33,717 bases of DNA from Cyanobium sp. CZS25K (lineage in GTDB: Bacteria > Cyanobacteriota > Cyanobacteriia > PCC-6307 > Cyanobiaceae): the NCBI GenBank assembly GCA_030373325.1, contig JAUCZB010000024.1, positions 1 to 33,717 of the forward strand, read 5' to 3'. Of the stretch, positions 25,034-33,717 are shown piece by piece (the first letter of the stretch is position 1; each line of letters begins with the position of its first letter). The notes beneath the pieces are model-generated. The model was not told the DNA's origin and ran no database searches. It saw only the letters and a program-made list of their open reading frames with translations. Both the position numbers and the translations under genes were made by a program.

Positions 25034-25744
25034 GGCGGGAACGGCTTCCGTGCTGCCGGCCCGGGTGCGGCGGGTGAGGAAACCGAACAGCACCTTGCCG
25101 ATCGCGGCCACCAGATTGCCTTCCAGCTCCTGGAACATCTTCATGTTGCAGTGGAAGGCTTCGTTGGCCTCGGCCACGATCCGGTCGGCCATGGCCTGGT
25201 CGATGGGCAGGCTGTCGAGGGTGGCGCGGTAGTTGGCCTTGAACGCCTTCTCATCATCGATGGCGTCGAATTCGTAGAAGCGCAGGCCATCGTGCTCGCC
25301 CAGATTCATGGCCTTCTGGGCGATGTTCTTGAGGATCTGGCCACCGGAAAGATCGCCGATGTAGCGGGTGTAGTGGTGGCCCACCAGCAGTTCGGGTGAC
25401 TCCTTCGCCACCTGGTGCAGGCGGGCCACATACTCCTGGGCGCCGGGGGTGGCGCGGATCTGCTGCCGCCAGTCACCGCCGAAGTAAAAGGCCAGATCCT
25501 GCTCGAGGGACTCGCGGCGGTTGAGCGCGGGGGAGGCGATCGGACCGACGACCGGATGGTCGACCAGCTTGCCGATCTCCTCTTCCATGGCGCTGTAGAC
25601 GAACCACAGGTCGGCCACCAGGGTGCGATAGCTGGCCTTGTCGACCACCCCCTTGAGGAAACAGCTCACGAAACCGGTGTTCTCGGCCATCGTGTGGGCT
25701 TTCTTCGTTCCCTCACGGAGTTGGGAAGCAAGGGCGACAGACAT
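25031..25744 (-). CDS. ho1: Heme oxygenase (biliverdin-forming)
   Basis: HO1 opens haem to biliverdin IX-alpha with ferredoxin as reductant, the first step toward the phycobilins of the phycobilisome. The 237-aa product begins MSVALASQLREGTKKAHTMAEN, with the proximal haem ligand at H17. It has the distal-helix signature YTRYIGDLSGGQIL and the conserved AEANEAFHCNMKMFQEL near the C-terminus. The frame is open for 37 more codons upstream, but that part has no family character, and the ATG at 25742-25744 gives the usual length. A possible TACGTT box (25776-25781) lies 31 nt upstream. Its TAG stop overlaps a promoter-like box of the next gene. Confidence 0.96.
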   Translation of the reverse strand: MSVALASQLREGTKKAHTMAENTGFVSCFLKGVVDKASYRTLVADLWFVYSAMEEEIGKLVDHPVVGPIASPALNRRESLEQDLAFYFGGDWRQQIRATPGAQEYVARLHQVAKESPELLVGHHYTRYIGDLSGGQILKNIAQKAMNLGEHDGLRFYEFDAIDDEKAFKANYRATLDSLPIDQAMADRIVAEANEAFHCNMKMFQELEGNLVAAIGKVLFGFLTRRTRAGSTEAVPA

Positions 25745-25820
25745 GGGATCGGAAGACTGCACGGGCAGACGTACCAACGTAGGTGGGGCCCTCAGGGACA
25801 GGCGGCAAGGTTGCGAAGGA

Positions 25821-26273
25821 TTACGCGGCCCGCTGGCCGCTGGCCGAGACGCCACCGAAGAGATCGAACAGTTCGCGGCAGATCTGCTGGAGTGCCGTGA
25901 TCACCTCTGCGCAGGGAAGGTGGGAGCCCGAGGGCTGCCAATCCCCCACGGTGGCCAGTCGCCAGCGCTCCGATTCATAGGTGAGCCCCCGGATCAGCAC
26001 GCCCAGCAGCCGGGGCCGTTCGCCGGATCCGGCCGGGGCGCTCTCCAGCCGCAGCTGCACCAGCAGCGACCGGCACTGCAGCCGGGGGCTCCAGCCGGGG
26101 AAGTGGAAGGAGAGATCCAGGGTTTCCCGCTCATCGAAGGCCCGGGTGAGGGGATCGTCCCGCCAGGGGGTGAGGTTCGCCCGGGCCGCGGGGAAATGCA
26201 GGCGGAAATGACCCACCACCGCAGCGATCGCGGCGGCCAGTTCCACCGATCGGGCCTGGTCGGCCGCATTCAT
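25821..26273 (-). CDS. Conserved-looking hypothetical protein (150 aa)
   Basis: I do not recognise the family. The 150-aa product is soluble, with no signal peptide or membrane helix. It contains [24 protein letters not shown], a region of alternating hydrophobics ([29 protein letters not shown]) suggesting beta strands, and a helical end with [21 protein letters not shown]. Codon use and GC match the native genes, which supports it being real. I chose the ATG at 26271-26273 because residues upstream of it would run through the divergent icd promoter and coding start. It lies between ho1 and icd. A TAGGTT box 35 nt upstream shares the palindrome CCTAGG with the icd promoter. Confidence 0.75.
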   Translation of the reverse strand: MNAADQARSVELAAAIAAVVGHFRLHFPAARANLTPWRDDPLTRAFDERETLDLSFHFPGWSPRLQCRSLLVQLRLESAPAGSGERPRLLGVLIRGLTYESERWRLATVGDWQPSGSHLPCAEVITALQQICRELFDLFGGVSASGQRAA

Positions 26274-26308
26274 GCCGTTTCCCCTGAGCAGACAGCCAAC
26301 TTGCTCGA

Positions 26309-26318
26309 AACCTAGGCT
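26309..26318. promoter_or_regulatory. Back-to-back -10 boxes sharing CCTAGG (icd and the 150-aa gene)
   Basis: The palindrome CCTAGG (26311-26316) yields TAGGCT on the plus strand (26313-26318, 25 nt before the icd ATG) and TAGGTT on the minus strand (26314-26309, 35 nt before the ATG at 26273). The divergent spacer is only 70 bp, so the two promoters would occlude each other. This would couple expression of the two genes inversely. Confidence 0.4.
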
Positions 26319-26343
26319 CATCGGCGCGTTCCGTGCCGACTCC

Positions 26344-27774
26344 ATGGCCACATACGAGAAGCTCACCGTCCCAGCCAGCGGCACGGCGATCCGATTCGAG
26401 GGCGGCCAGCCGATCGTGCCCAGCGATCCGATCATCCCCTTCATCCGCGGCGACGGCACCGGCGTGGACATCTGGCCCGCCACCCAGCGGGTGCTGGATG
26501 CGGCGGTCGCCAAGGCCTACGGCGGTGAGCGCCGCATCGAATGGTTCAAGGTGTATGCCGGCGACGAGGCCTGCGAGCTCTACGGCACCTACCAGTACCT
26601 GCCCCAGGACACCCTGACGGCGATCGAGCAGTACGGCGTGGCCATCAAGGGACCGCTCACCACCCCGATCGGCGGCGGCATCCGCTCGCTGAACGTTGCC
26701 CTGCGTCAGATCTTCGATCTGTACTGCTGTGTGCGGCCCTGCCGCTACTACGACGGCACCCCCAGCCCCCACAAGCGGCCCCAGGACCTCGACGTGGTGG
26801 TGTACCGGGAGAACACCGAGGACATCTACATGGGGATCGAGTGGGAGGCCAGCGATCCGGTCTGCGTGGAGCTGATCGCCCACCTCAACGACACGGTGAT
26901 CCCGGCCAACGGCAAGCTCGGCCAGCGGCGCATCCCCGAGGGTTCCGGCATCGGCATCAAACCGGTGAGCAAGGCCGGCACCCAGCGCCATGTGCGCAAG
27001 GCGATCCGCCACGCCCTGGGCCTGGAGGGCGCGAAGCGCCACGTGACTCTGGTGCACAAGGGCAACATCATGAAGTTCACCGAAGGGGCCTTCCGCGACT
27101 GGGGCTACGAGCTGGCCACCACCGAATTCAGAGGCCAGTGCATCACCGAACGGGAGAGCTGGATCCTGGGGAACCTGGAGGAGAAGCCCGGCCTCAGCAT
27201 CGAGGACAACGCCCGCCTGATCGAACCCGGCTACGACAGCCTCACCCCCGAGAAGAAGGCGGCCGTCGACGCGGAGGTGAAGGCCGTGATCGACGCCATC
27301 GGCGAAAGCCACGGCGGCGGCAAATGGAAGCAGATGGTGATGGTCGACGACCGCATCGCCGACAGCATCTTCCAGCAGATCCAGACCCGGCCCCAGGAGT
27401 ATTCGGTGCTCTGCACCCTCAACCTCAACGGCGACTACATCTCCGATGCGGCCGCCGCCGTGGTGGGCGGCCTCGGCATGGCGCCGGGGGCCAACATCGG
27501 CGACAACGCCGCCATCTTCGAGGCCACCCACGGCACCGCTCCCAAGCACGCCGGCCTCGACCGGATCAACCCGGGATCGGTGATCCTCTCCGGCGTGATG
27601 ATGCTCGAATACATGGGCTGGCAGGAAGCCGCCGACCTGATCACCCAGGGGATCAGCGCCGCGATCGCCAACAAGGAGGTCACCTACGACCTGGCCCGGC
27701 TGATGGAACCCCGCGCCGAGGCTGTCAGCTGCTCGGGCTTTGCCGAAGCCGTGGTGCGCCACTTCGGGGGGTGA
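26344..27774 (+). CDS. icd: NADP-dependent isocitrate dehydrogenase
   Basis: Icd makes 2-oxoglutarate from isocitrate with NADP; in cyanobacteria this supplies the carbon skeleton for ammonium assimilation. The 476-aa protein carries the substrate-binding serine S115 in [12 protein letters not shown] (the position phosphorylated in Escherichia coli), [31 protein letters not shown], and the metal/NADP segment [20 protein letters not shown] followed by [11 protein letters not shown]. An insert around residues 290-330 ([18 protein letters not shown]) is typical of the longer cyanobacterial form. The start ATG is at 26344; the upstream open frame is promoter sequence. No AceK kinase gene is in the window. 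Confidence 0.96.
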   Translation: MATYEKLTVPASGTAIRFEGGQPIVPSDPIIPFIRGDGTGVDIWPATQRVLDAAVAKAYGGERRIEWFKVYAGDEACELYGTYQYLPQDTLTAIEQYGVAIKGPLTTPIGGGIRSLNVALRQIFDLYCCVRPCRYYDGTPSPHKRPQDLDVVVYRENTEDIYMGIEWEASDPVCVELIAHLNDTVIPANGKLGQRRIPEGSGIGIKPVSKAGTQRHVRKAIRHALGLEGAKRHVTLVHKGNIMKFTEGAFRDWGYELATTEFRGQCITERESWILGNLEEKPGLSIEDNARLIEPGYDSLTPEKKAAVDAEVKAVIDAIGESHGGGKWKQMVMVDDRIADSIFQQIQTRPQEYSVLCTLNLNGDYISDAAAAVVGGLGMAPGANIGDNAAIFEATHGTAPKHAGLDRINPGSVILSGVMMLEYMGWQEAADLITQGISAAIANKEVTYDLARLMEPRAEAVSCSGFAEAVVRHFGG

Positions 27775-27797
27775 GGCCACGGGGGCGAGCGGCAACA

Positions 27798-29180
27798 ATG
27801 GAGGGCATGAGCCTTCCGTCCACCGCCGCCAGCGGGTCCCCGGGTGCCGCAGCCCCCGGCGCCGGCTTCATCGCCGCCGACCCGTGTGTCCACTGCGGCT
27901 TCTGCCTGCCCACCTGCGCCAGCTACCGGGTGCTGGCCACCGAAATGGACTCCCCCAGGGGGCGCATCCATGCCCTCAAGGCGATCGACGCCGGCGAGCT
28001 GGTGCTGGATGCCACGGTGGCGAAGCATTTCGACAGCTGCCTGGGCTGCTTCGCCTGCGTCACCGCCTGCCCGGCGGGGGTGCGCTACGACCAGCTGATC
28101 GAAACCATGCGGCCGCAGCTGAATGCTCCCGAGCTGCGTAGCCCCGCGCAACGGGCCTTCCGGCGCCTGATCTTCGCCCTGCTCCCGTATCCCCAGCGGC
28201 TGCGGGCCCTGCTGACGCCCCTGCGGGCCTACGCCGGCACACCCCTGCAGGCCCTGGCGCGCCGCAGCGGCCTCACCCGCCTGTTCGGGCCCCAGATCGC
28301 GGCGATGGAGAAGCTGCTGCCGCCGCTGCCCCAGCAGGCCTTCCGCGACGACTGGCCCGTGGTCGTGCCGGCATGCGGGCCCCGCCGCTATCGGGTCGGG
28401 CTGGTGCTCGGCTGCGTCCAGCGCGTCTTCGAGCCTGGGGTGAACGCCGCCGCCATCCGGGTGCTGGCCGCCAACGGCATCGAAGTGGTGATCCCCCCGG
28501 ATCAGGGCTGCTGCGGCGCCATGACCCACCACCAGGGGGAACTGGACCAGACCCGGGAGCTGGCGACGGCCCTGGTGGCCAGCTTCGAGGCGGTGATCGG
28601 CCCGGGAAGGGCGGCGGGGCCCGAACCCCTCGACGCCCTGCTGGTGGCCGCCTCGGGCTGCGGCCACACCCTGAAGGCCTACGGGGAGATCCTCGGCACC
28701 ACCCATCCGCTGCTCGGCACCGTGGCCGACATCCAGGAGTTTCTCGACGGGGTCGGCCTCAGCGACAGCTTCCAGGCGGCCCTGCGGCCGCTGCCGCACG
28801 ACGACGGCACGGCCGCCAGTGCGGAGCATCCCCTGGAGCTGGCCTACCACGATGCCTGCCACCAGCTGCACGGCCAGGGCCTGGCGGCCCAACCGCGGCG
28901 CCTACTGGGCCGGATTCCCCATGTCCGGATCCGGGAAGCCACCGAAGCCGGTGTCTGCTGCGGCAGCGCCGGCATCTACAACCTGGTGCAGCCGGAGGAA
29001 GCCGCCGAACTGGGGCGGATCAAGGCGGCCGATCTGTCCGGCACCGGCGCCGAGCTGGCGGTGAGCGCCAACATCGGCTGCACGCTGCAGATCCGCCAGG
29101 CCATGGAGGGGCAGCAGCGGCCCCTGCCGGTGCTCCATCCGATCGAGCTGCTGGATCGCAGCTACGGCGGCCAGGCCTGA
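27798..29180 (+). CDS. glcF: Glycolate dehydrogenase iron-sulfur subunit
   Basis: GlcF is the Fe-S subunit of the GlcDEF glycolate dehydrogenase that oxidises photorespiratory glycolate to glyoxylate. The 460-aa protein has two 4Fe-4S motifs, C30-x2-C33-x2-C36-x3-C40 (CVHCGFCLPTC) and C81-x2-C84-x2-C87-x3-C91. The linking segment TEMDSPRGRIHALKA is typical of the family. Two CCG-type domains follow (DQGCCGAMTHHQGE, YHDACHQLHGQGL, AGVCCGSAGIYNL). The ATG at 27798 is preferred; one at 27807 would drop three residues. It begins 23 bp after icd on the same strand, so co-transcription is possible. Its last 19 bp overlap the converging DUF1537 kinase gene. Confidence 0.93.
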   Translation: MEGMSLPSTAASGSPGAAAPGAGFIAADPCVHCGFCLPTCASYRVLATEMDSPRGRIHALKAIDAGELVLDATVAKHFDSCLGCFACVTACPAGVRYDQLIETMRPQLNAPELRSPAQRAFRRLIFALLPYPQRLRALLTPLRAYAGTPLQALARRSGLTRLFGPQIAAMEKLLPPLPQQAFRDDWPVVVPACGPRRYRVGLVLGCVQRVFEPGVNAAAIRVLAANGIEVVIPPDQGCCGAMTHHQGELDQTRELATALVASFEAVIGPGRAAGPEPLDALLVAASGCGHTLKAYGEILGTTHPLLGTVADIQEFLDGVGLSDSFQAALRPLPHDDGTAASAEHPLELAYHDACHQLHGQGLAAQPRRLLGRIPHVRIREATEAGVCCGSAGIYNLVQPEEAAELGRIKAADLSGTGAELAVSANIGCTLQIRQAMEGQQRPLPVLHPIELLDRSYGGQA

Positions 29181-30622
29181 GCCTCCATGCGCCGCCAGGC
29201 CTCCAGCAAGGTGCGGTCATCGCCCAGGTTGCCGGGAAAGGTGAGCAGGGGCAGGGGCCCCAGGCGGGGATCGGAGCCAGTCTCGGTGGCGGGCCTGGGG
29301 TCGGCCAGCACCAGCGACAGTCCCGGCAGCAGCTGGCCCTGGAGCTCCACCTTCTCCAGATCCAGCCCATCGGCCAGCAGGGTGTGGGTGGTGATGCCGC
29401 CCTTGCTGATCAGATAGCCCAGCCCCGGCGCGAGGGCGGCCCCCAGCCGCGCCATCACCGCCGCCAAGGCGAGGCCCAGCGCCCGGCGTTCGCCGGCATG
29501 GCGGCAGCGGGCCTCGCCGCGACTGGTGAACAGCACCGGCGTGCGGCCTCCCTCCAGCACCTCCTGCAATCGCCGCCCCCAGGCCTGCTCCAGGGAGGCC
29601 AGCAACCGCACGGGCTCTGGGCCCTCCAGCAGCCGCTGCACCTTGGCCACCTCCAGTTCCACCCCGACACAACCGGGTTCCGCCAGCAACCGCTCCAGCT
29701 GCCGGTCGGCCAGGGGCACATGGGAGCCCACCAGCACCAGCCCCGGCAGGGGCCTGGCGGCGCGGCAACGGCGCAGGGCCGCCAGGCCCGCCGGAGACAA
29801 CGGCTGGGGCCGCAGCGAAGCCAGGGACTGGATCAGGCTGGCGGCACTCTGGAACAGGAAACGGCGGGGCCGTCCATCGCCTCGTCCGTCGCTGGGACCA
29901 TCCCCCGCCGACCCACCGACCGCGATCAGCGAGCGCACCGCGCTGGCCAGGGCCGCCAGCTGGCCCTCGGAGGCCCCATCGACCGCCACGCAGGCGTTGC
30001 CCTCGAGACGCGCCAGGTGTCGGCGCAGGGGCGCCCCACCCAGCTCCAGCTCCCGCCAGCCGATGCGGTCCACCGCAGCGGCAGGAATACGGCCACCACT
30101 CTTCTCCGCCACCCAGTCCGGCAGAGAGCTGGTGCCGTAGGCGAACAGGCCATCCTTGGCGAACGGGCTCTCGTGCACCGGCCGGCCGTGCAGCAGGTGC
30201 ACCCCATCCACGGTGGTGCGCCCCCCTTCGAGGAAGGCGGGCACCATCAGGGTGGCATCGAAGGGGCCGAGTTCCGCCGCGATCACCTCCACCTCCAGGG
30301 GGAAGTGGCCCCGCAGGGTGGAGTCGCCCCGGCTCACCACCAGCCAGCCGCCGATGGAGCCGGTGGCCAGCGCCTGGCCGAGGGCGGGGCGCAGGGCGCG
30401 GCAGATCTCACGCACCCGCTGCGCCGCCAGAGCCGGGTCCAGGGCCCGGGTGTTGGCCAGCAGGAACAGCAGCGGCGACGGGTGGGCCAGCCCGGCGGCC
30501 AGGGCCTCGGCATCCCAACGCAACAGCAGGGGACAGCTGTGCACCGTCTGGGAGCCGGTGGGGTCGTCGTCGATGACGATGATCTTGAGGTCGACCCTGG
30601 TGTCGACGGCTGCCTGCGCCAT
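29162..30622 (-). CDS. Four-carbon acid sugar kinase family protein (DUF1537)
   Basis: Members phosphorylate sugar acids such as threonate or erythronate with ATP. The 486-aa product has the N-terminal substrate domain with IVIDDDPTGSQTVH (DDDPTG at 18-23) and RGDSTLRGHFPLE near 98-110, and a C-terminal nucleotide-binding domain with ISKGGITTHTLL and LLTFPGNLGDDRTL. The DDDPTG variant, rather than the ADDLTGA of the characterised threonate/erythronate kinases, marks a less-studied subgroup, so the substrate is uncertain. A Gly/Asp/Arg-rich insert sits near 239-255. Its ATG is 17 bp from the divergent glcE start, and its 3' end overlaps glcF. No partner dehydrogenase, aldolase or PdxA-like gene is in the window. 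Confidence 0.87.
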   Translation of the reverse strand: MAQAAVDTRVDLKIIVIDDDPTGSQTVHSCPLLLRWDAEALAAGLAHPSPLLFLLANTRALDPALAAQRVREICRALRPALGQALATGSIGGWLVVSRGDSTLRGHFPLEVEVIAAELGPFDATLMVPAFLEGGRTTVDGVHLLHGRPVHESPFAKDGLFAYGTSSLPDWVAEKSGGRIPAAAVDRIGWRELELGGAPLRRHLARLEGNACVAVDGASEGQLAALASAVRSLIAVGGSAGDGPSDGRGDGRPRRFLFQSAASLIQSLASLRPQPLSPAGLAALRRCRAARPLPGLVLVGSHVPLADRQLERLLAEPGCVGVELEVAKVQRLLEGPEPVRLLASLEQAWGRRLQEVLEGGRTPVLFTSRGEARCRHAGERRALGLALAAVMARLGAALAPGLGYLISKGGITTHTLLADGLDLEKVELQGQLLPGLSLVLADPRPATETGSDPRLGPLPLLTFPGNLGDDRTLLEAWRRMEAQAWPP

Positions 30623-30639
30623 GGCACCATCGTGCCGTG

Positions 30640-31850
<1,211 letters not shown>

Positions 31851-31872
<22 letters not shown>

Positions 31873-32714
31873 CGGCAAGCCAGCTCGATGGACTCTCCGG
31901 CGGGCACCAGCAGGCGCCGCTCCCCCGTGCTCAGGGCCCCCCGCGGCCCGCTCCAGGGCTCCAGGCAGAGCATCCGCCGAGGCGGATCGCTCCACACCAC
32001 CACCAGATCCATCGGCGCCGAGGGATGCAGCGTCACCACCCGGCCACCCGCCGGATCCACCAGCCGCACAGGGCCCTGGCTGCTGCAGAGGAAATCGACG
32101 CCCTGCTCCAGCCTGGACAGCTGATCCGCGGTGACTGCGGCAGCCATGGTGAGGTGGTCGAAGCAGTCCTCCGGCAGACCTTCGAGCCGCACGTTGGCCG
32201 GATCGGCGACGGCGATGTAGGGGTGCAGGCCCAGGCTGAAGGGGAGGGGATCGGTGCCGGCCTCGCCCCGGTGGCTGATCCGGGCCGTGATCGCCAGGGC
32301 GGACGGCTGCAGCCGCAGCTCCAGCTCCAGGGCAAAGGCGAAAGGGAAGTGGGGTCGGCTGAGGGGGCTGTCCTCGAGGCGCAGGCGTACGCCGTCCCCC
32401 GCCGGGAGCGGGGCGATCGACCAGGGCAGATCGCGGGCAAAGCCGTGCTGGGGCAATGGGAAGCTCCCCTGGGGCAGCACAAGCGCGTCGGCGGGCAGAT
32501 TGCCGCAGATGGGGAAGAGCACGGGGATTCCGCCCCGCACCGACTTGGCGGGGTCCGCGAAGCGCTCGGCATCGAAGTAGAGGATCTCATCGCCACCGCA
32601 GCGCCAGCCGCTGACCAGCCCACCGCGCTCGGGAGCGATGGTGAGCCCATCGCCGCTGGCCGGATCGGTGAAGTGCCACAGGGGGGAGGCCCCGGTGGGG
32701 GGGTGCAGGGTCAT
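31851..32714 (-). CDS. Aldose 1-epimerase / glucose-6-phosphate 1-epimerase family protein
   Basis: The 287-aa protein has the galactose-mutarotase-like beta-sandwich sequence pattern: GGLVSGWRCGGDEILYFD, the block RGGIPVLFPICGNLP, LPQHGFARDLPW with a likely catalytic histidine, SLGLHPYIAV with a second, and CLEPWSGPRGALSTGE with the likely general base Glu. The combination is closer to the YeaD-type hexose-phosphate mutarotases than to GalM, though substrate phosphorylation state is uncertain. It would speed anomer exchange of a glucose or galactose (phosphate). The ATG at 32712-32714 overlaps the stop of the upstream SGNH gene in ATGA, so translation is probably coupled. The 3' end converges on glcE. 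Confidence 0.85.
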
Positions 32715-33717
32715 GGCGAGGGGGCGGAGGGGGTAGGCCGGGGGCTGGTGAGGCCCTGCTGCTGCAGAAAACGTTCAAACGGGCCCGCCAGCGAGCGGCT
32801 CCCCGACACGCTCAGGTGGTGGGAATCGGCATAGAGCGGCGTGCCATCGGGCCGGCGGTAGACCACCCGGCCGTCGGGTGCCACCAGGTAGGGGGTGGGG
32901 TCGAACACATGCACGTTGGGCAGGCCGACCGCCACCTCCCCGAGCAGTTTCTGCAGGGTGTCCCGCATGCGGGCAGTGGTGGCGGGATCGCCGGCGCAAC
33001 TGCTGCCGGCCTGGTCCTGGCAGGCCACCGGCTCCCTGGCCAGGGAGGGGTTGTCGACCACCAGCACCAGCTGGAGGCCCCTGGCCGCCAGCCGTTGGGC
33101 ATAGGCCCGCATGCTGGCCACCCAGGCCTGACGCACCTCGGCAATGCGCAGGCGACGGTCCCCCAGGTAGGTGGGAGCCCCATAGCCCCGGCCCTCCACG
33201 TCGTTGCTGGCGAGGTAGTTGTGCAGGAAGCCCGACACCAGAACGATGTCGCCGGGCTTGAGGCGCTGCAGGGAGCGCTCCATCTCGCCGGCGGAGAACT
33301 GGCGGCAGGATTCGTAGCGGCCCTGCTGCCAGGTGACGGTGAGCTCCGGATCGATCAGGCAGGCGCCCATGGCGGCGAAGGTGAGGCGCTGGCCGGTGCG
33401 GGCCGTGACCGCGTCCAGCATCGGCAGCAGGTGCTGGGCATGGGAATCCCCCAGCAGGAAGATCTCCCGCGCACCGGGGAGGCCTTGCCGGTTGCACTGG
33501 TCGAAATTCGGCCGGGTGGTGGCGTTGTAGGGCTTGCCACTGGCCACGGTGCAATCGCTGGTGATGCCGGTGCCGGGGATCAGGGGATTGAGGGCATGGA
33601 CCCGCTCGCTGATCGGCACCGGATCGGCATCCACACCCAGGAACAACTTGCCGCGGAACTGGTGGTGCAACGCATCGATGCCGAGCCACAGCCCCACCAC
33701 CGCCAGCAGCGCCAGCA
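32711..33717 (-). CDS. C-terminal part of an acyltransferase with SGNH domain (cut by window edge)
   Basis: The reading frame stays open to the right edge, so the 5' part lies outside. The visible protein starts within a hydrophobic helix (LALLAVVGLWLGID), as expected for the last membrane helix of an OafA-type acyltransferase-3 domain. A periplasmic SGNH domain of about 300 residues follows: FLLGDSHAQHLLPML (the Gly-Asp-Ser-His block), an SGFLHNYLAS segment and the C-terminal catalytic-type DSHHLSVSGS. Such fusions O-acetylate surface polysaccharide. The extracytoplasmic part contains several cysteines. The product ends Pro/Ser-rich. Its stop overlaps the epimerase-like gene by 4 bp. Confidence 0.85.
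   Translation of the reverse strand, partial: LALLAVVGLWLGIDALHHQFRGKLFLGVDADPVPISERVHALNPLIPGTGITSDCTVASGKPYNATTRPNFDQCNRQGLPGAREIFLLGDSHAQHLLPMLDAVTARTGQRLTFAAMGACLIDPELTVTWQQGRYESCRQFSAGEMERSLQRLKPGDIVLVSGFLHNYLASNDVEGRGYGAPTYLGDRRLRIAEVRQAWVASMRAYAQRLAARGLQLVLVVDNPSLAREPVACQDQAGSSCAGDPATTARMRDTLQKLLGEVAVGLPNVHVFDPTPYLVAPDGRVVYRRPDGTPLYADSHHLSVSGSRSLAGPFERFLQQQGLTSPRPTPSAPSP

Overview
The window is a piece of a GC-rich cyanobacterial chromosome. It carries photosystem II genes (psbE, psbF, psbL, psbJ, with rubA and ycf48), the NDH-1 subunits ndhC-ndhK-ndhJ and a heme oxygenase of phycobilin synthesis. Most coding sequence is GC-rich (a sampled 60-base row in ndhK is 72% GC), genes are tightly packed, and the HIP1 octamer common in many beta-cyanobacteria is not noticeably enriched. 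This fits the Synechococcus/Cyanobium picocyanobacterial lineage; the species is not resolved.

Layout. 1-597 has no recognisable gene beyond one possible tiny membrane peptide. 598-2325 is a lower-GC glycosyltransferase that ends inside the stop codon of ndhJ. 2322-4033 is the ndhC-ndhK-ndhJ operon (minus), divergent from rubA-ycf48 and then psbEFLJ (4178-6465, plus). A minus-strand run from 11629 to 6441 holds ugd, a UDP-xylose synthase, a UDP-glucuronate epimerase, hisS and a frameshifted aspartic-protease-like gene. A frameshifted galE (11774-12905, plus) converges on a 15-segment membrane protein, followed upstream by a CCA-adding-type enzyme. 16203-17653 holds a nested hairpin and a low-GC RgpF-like gene, then two GT2 glycosyltransferases, a UvrD/PcrA helicase, an oligosaccharide-flippase-like ABC transporter and a GT4 enzyme. 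The right part is housekeeping carbon and pigment metabolism: ho1, an unknown 150-aa gene, icd, glcF, a DUF1537 sugar-acid kinase, glcE, an aldose-epimerase-family gene, and the 3' part of an SGNH acyltransferase cut by the window edge.

How the genes work together. RubA, Ycf48 and PsbE/F/L/J serve photosystem II assembly; NdhC/K/J belong to the membrane/arm junction of NDH-1. Ugd, Uxs and the 4-epimerase form a branch from UDP-glucose to UDP-glucuronate, UDP-xylose and UDP-galacturonate. They would feed the five glycosyltransferases, the flippase-like ABC protein and the edge acyltransferase in making surface polysaccharide. GlcE and GlcF are two of the three usual glycolate dehydrogenase subunits (photorespiration); GlcD is not here.

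Most notable: (i) CTAG is very rare in the window, and 7 of the 9 copies I could find lie just upstream of start codons within -10-like TAGNNT boxes; (ii) two genes are broken by simple, reversible-looking mutations, a 16-bp tandem duplication and a C7 tract; (iii) a nested, possibly bistable hairpin precedes the RgpF-like gene; (iv) a DUF1537 kinase sits between glcF and glcE without its usual partners. I saw no CRISPR array, insertion sequence, rRNA or tRNA. All counts were made by eye.
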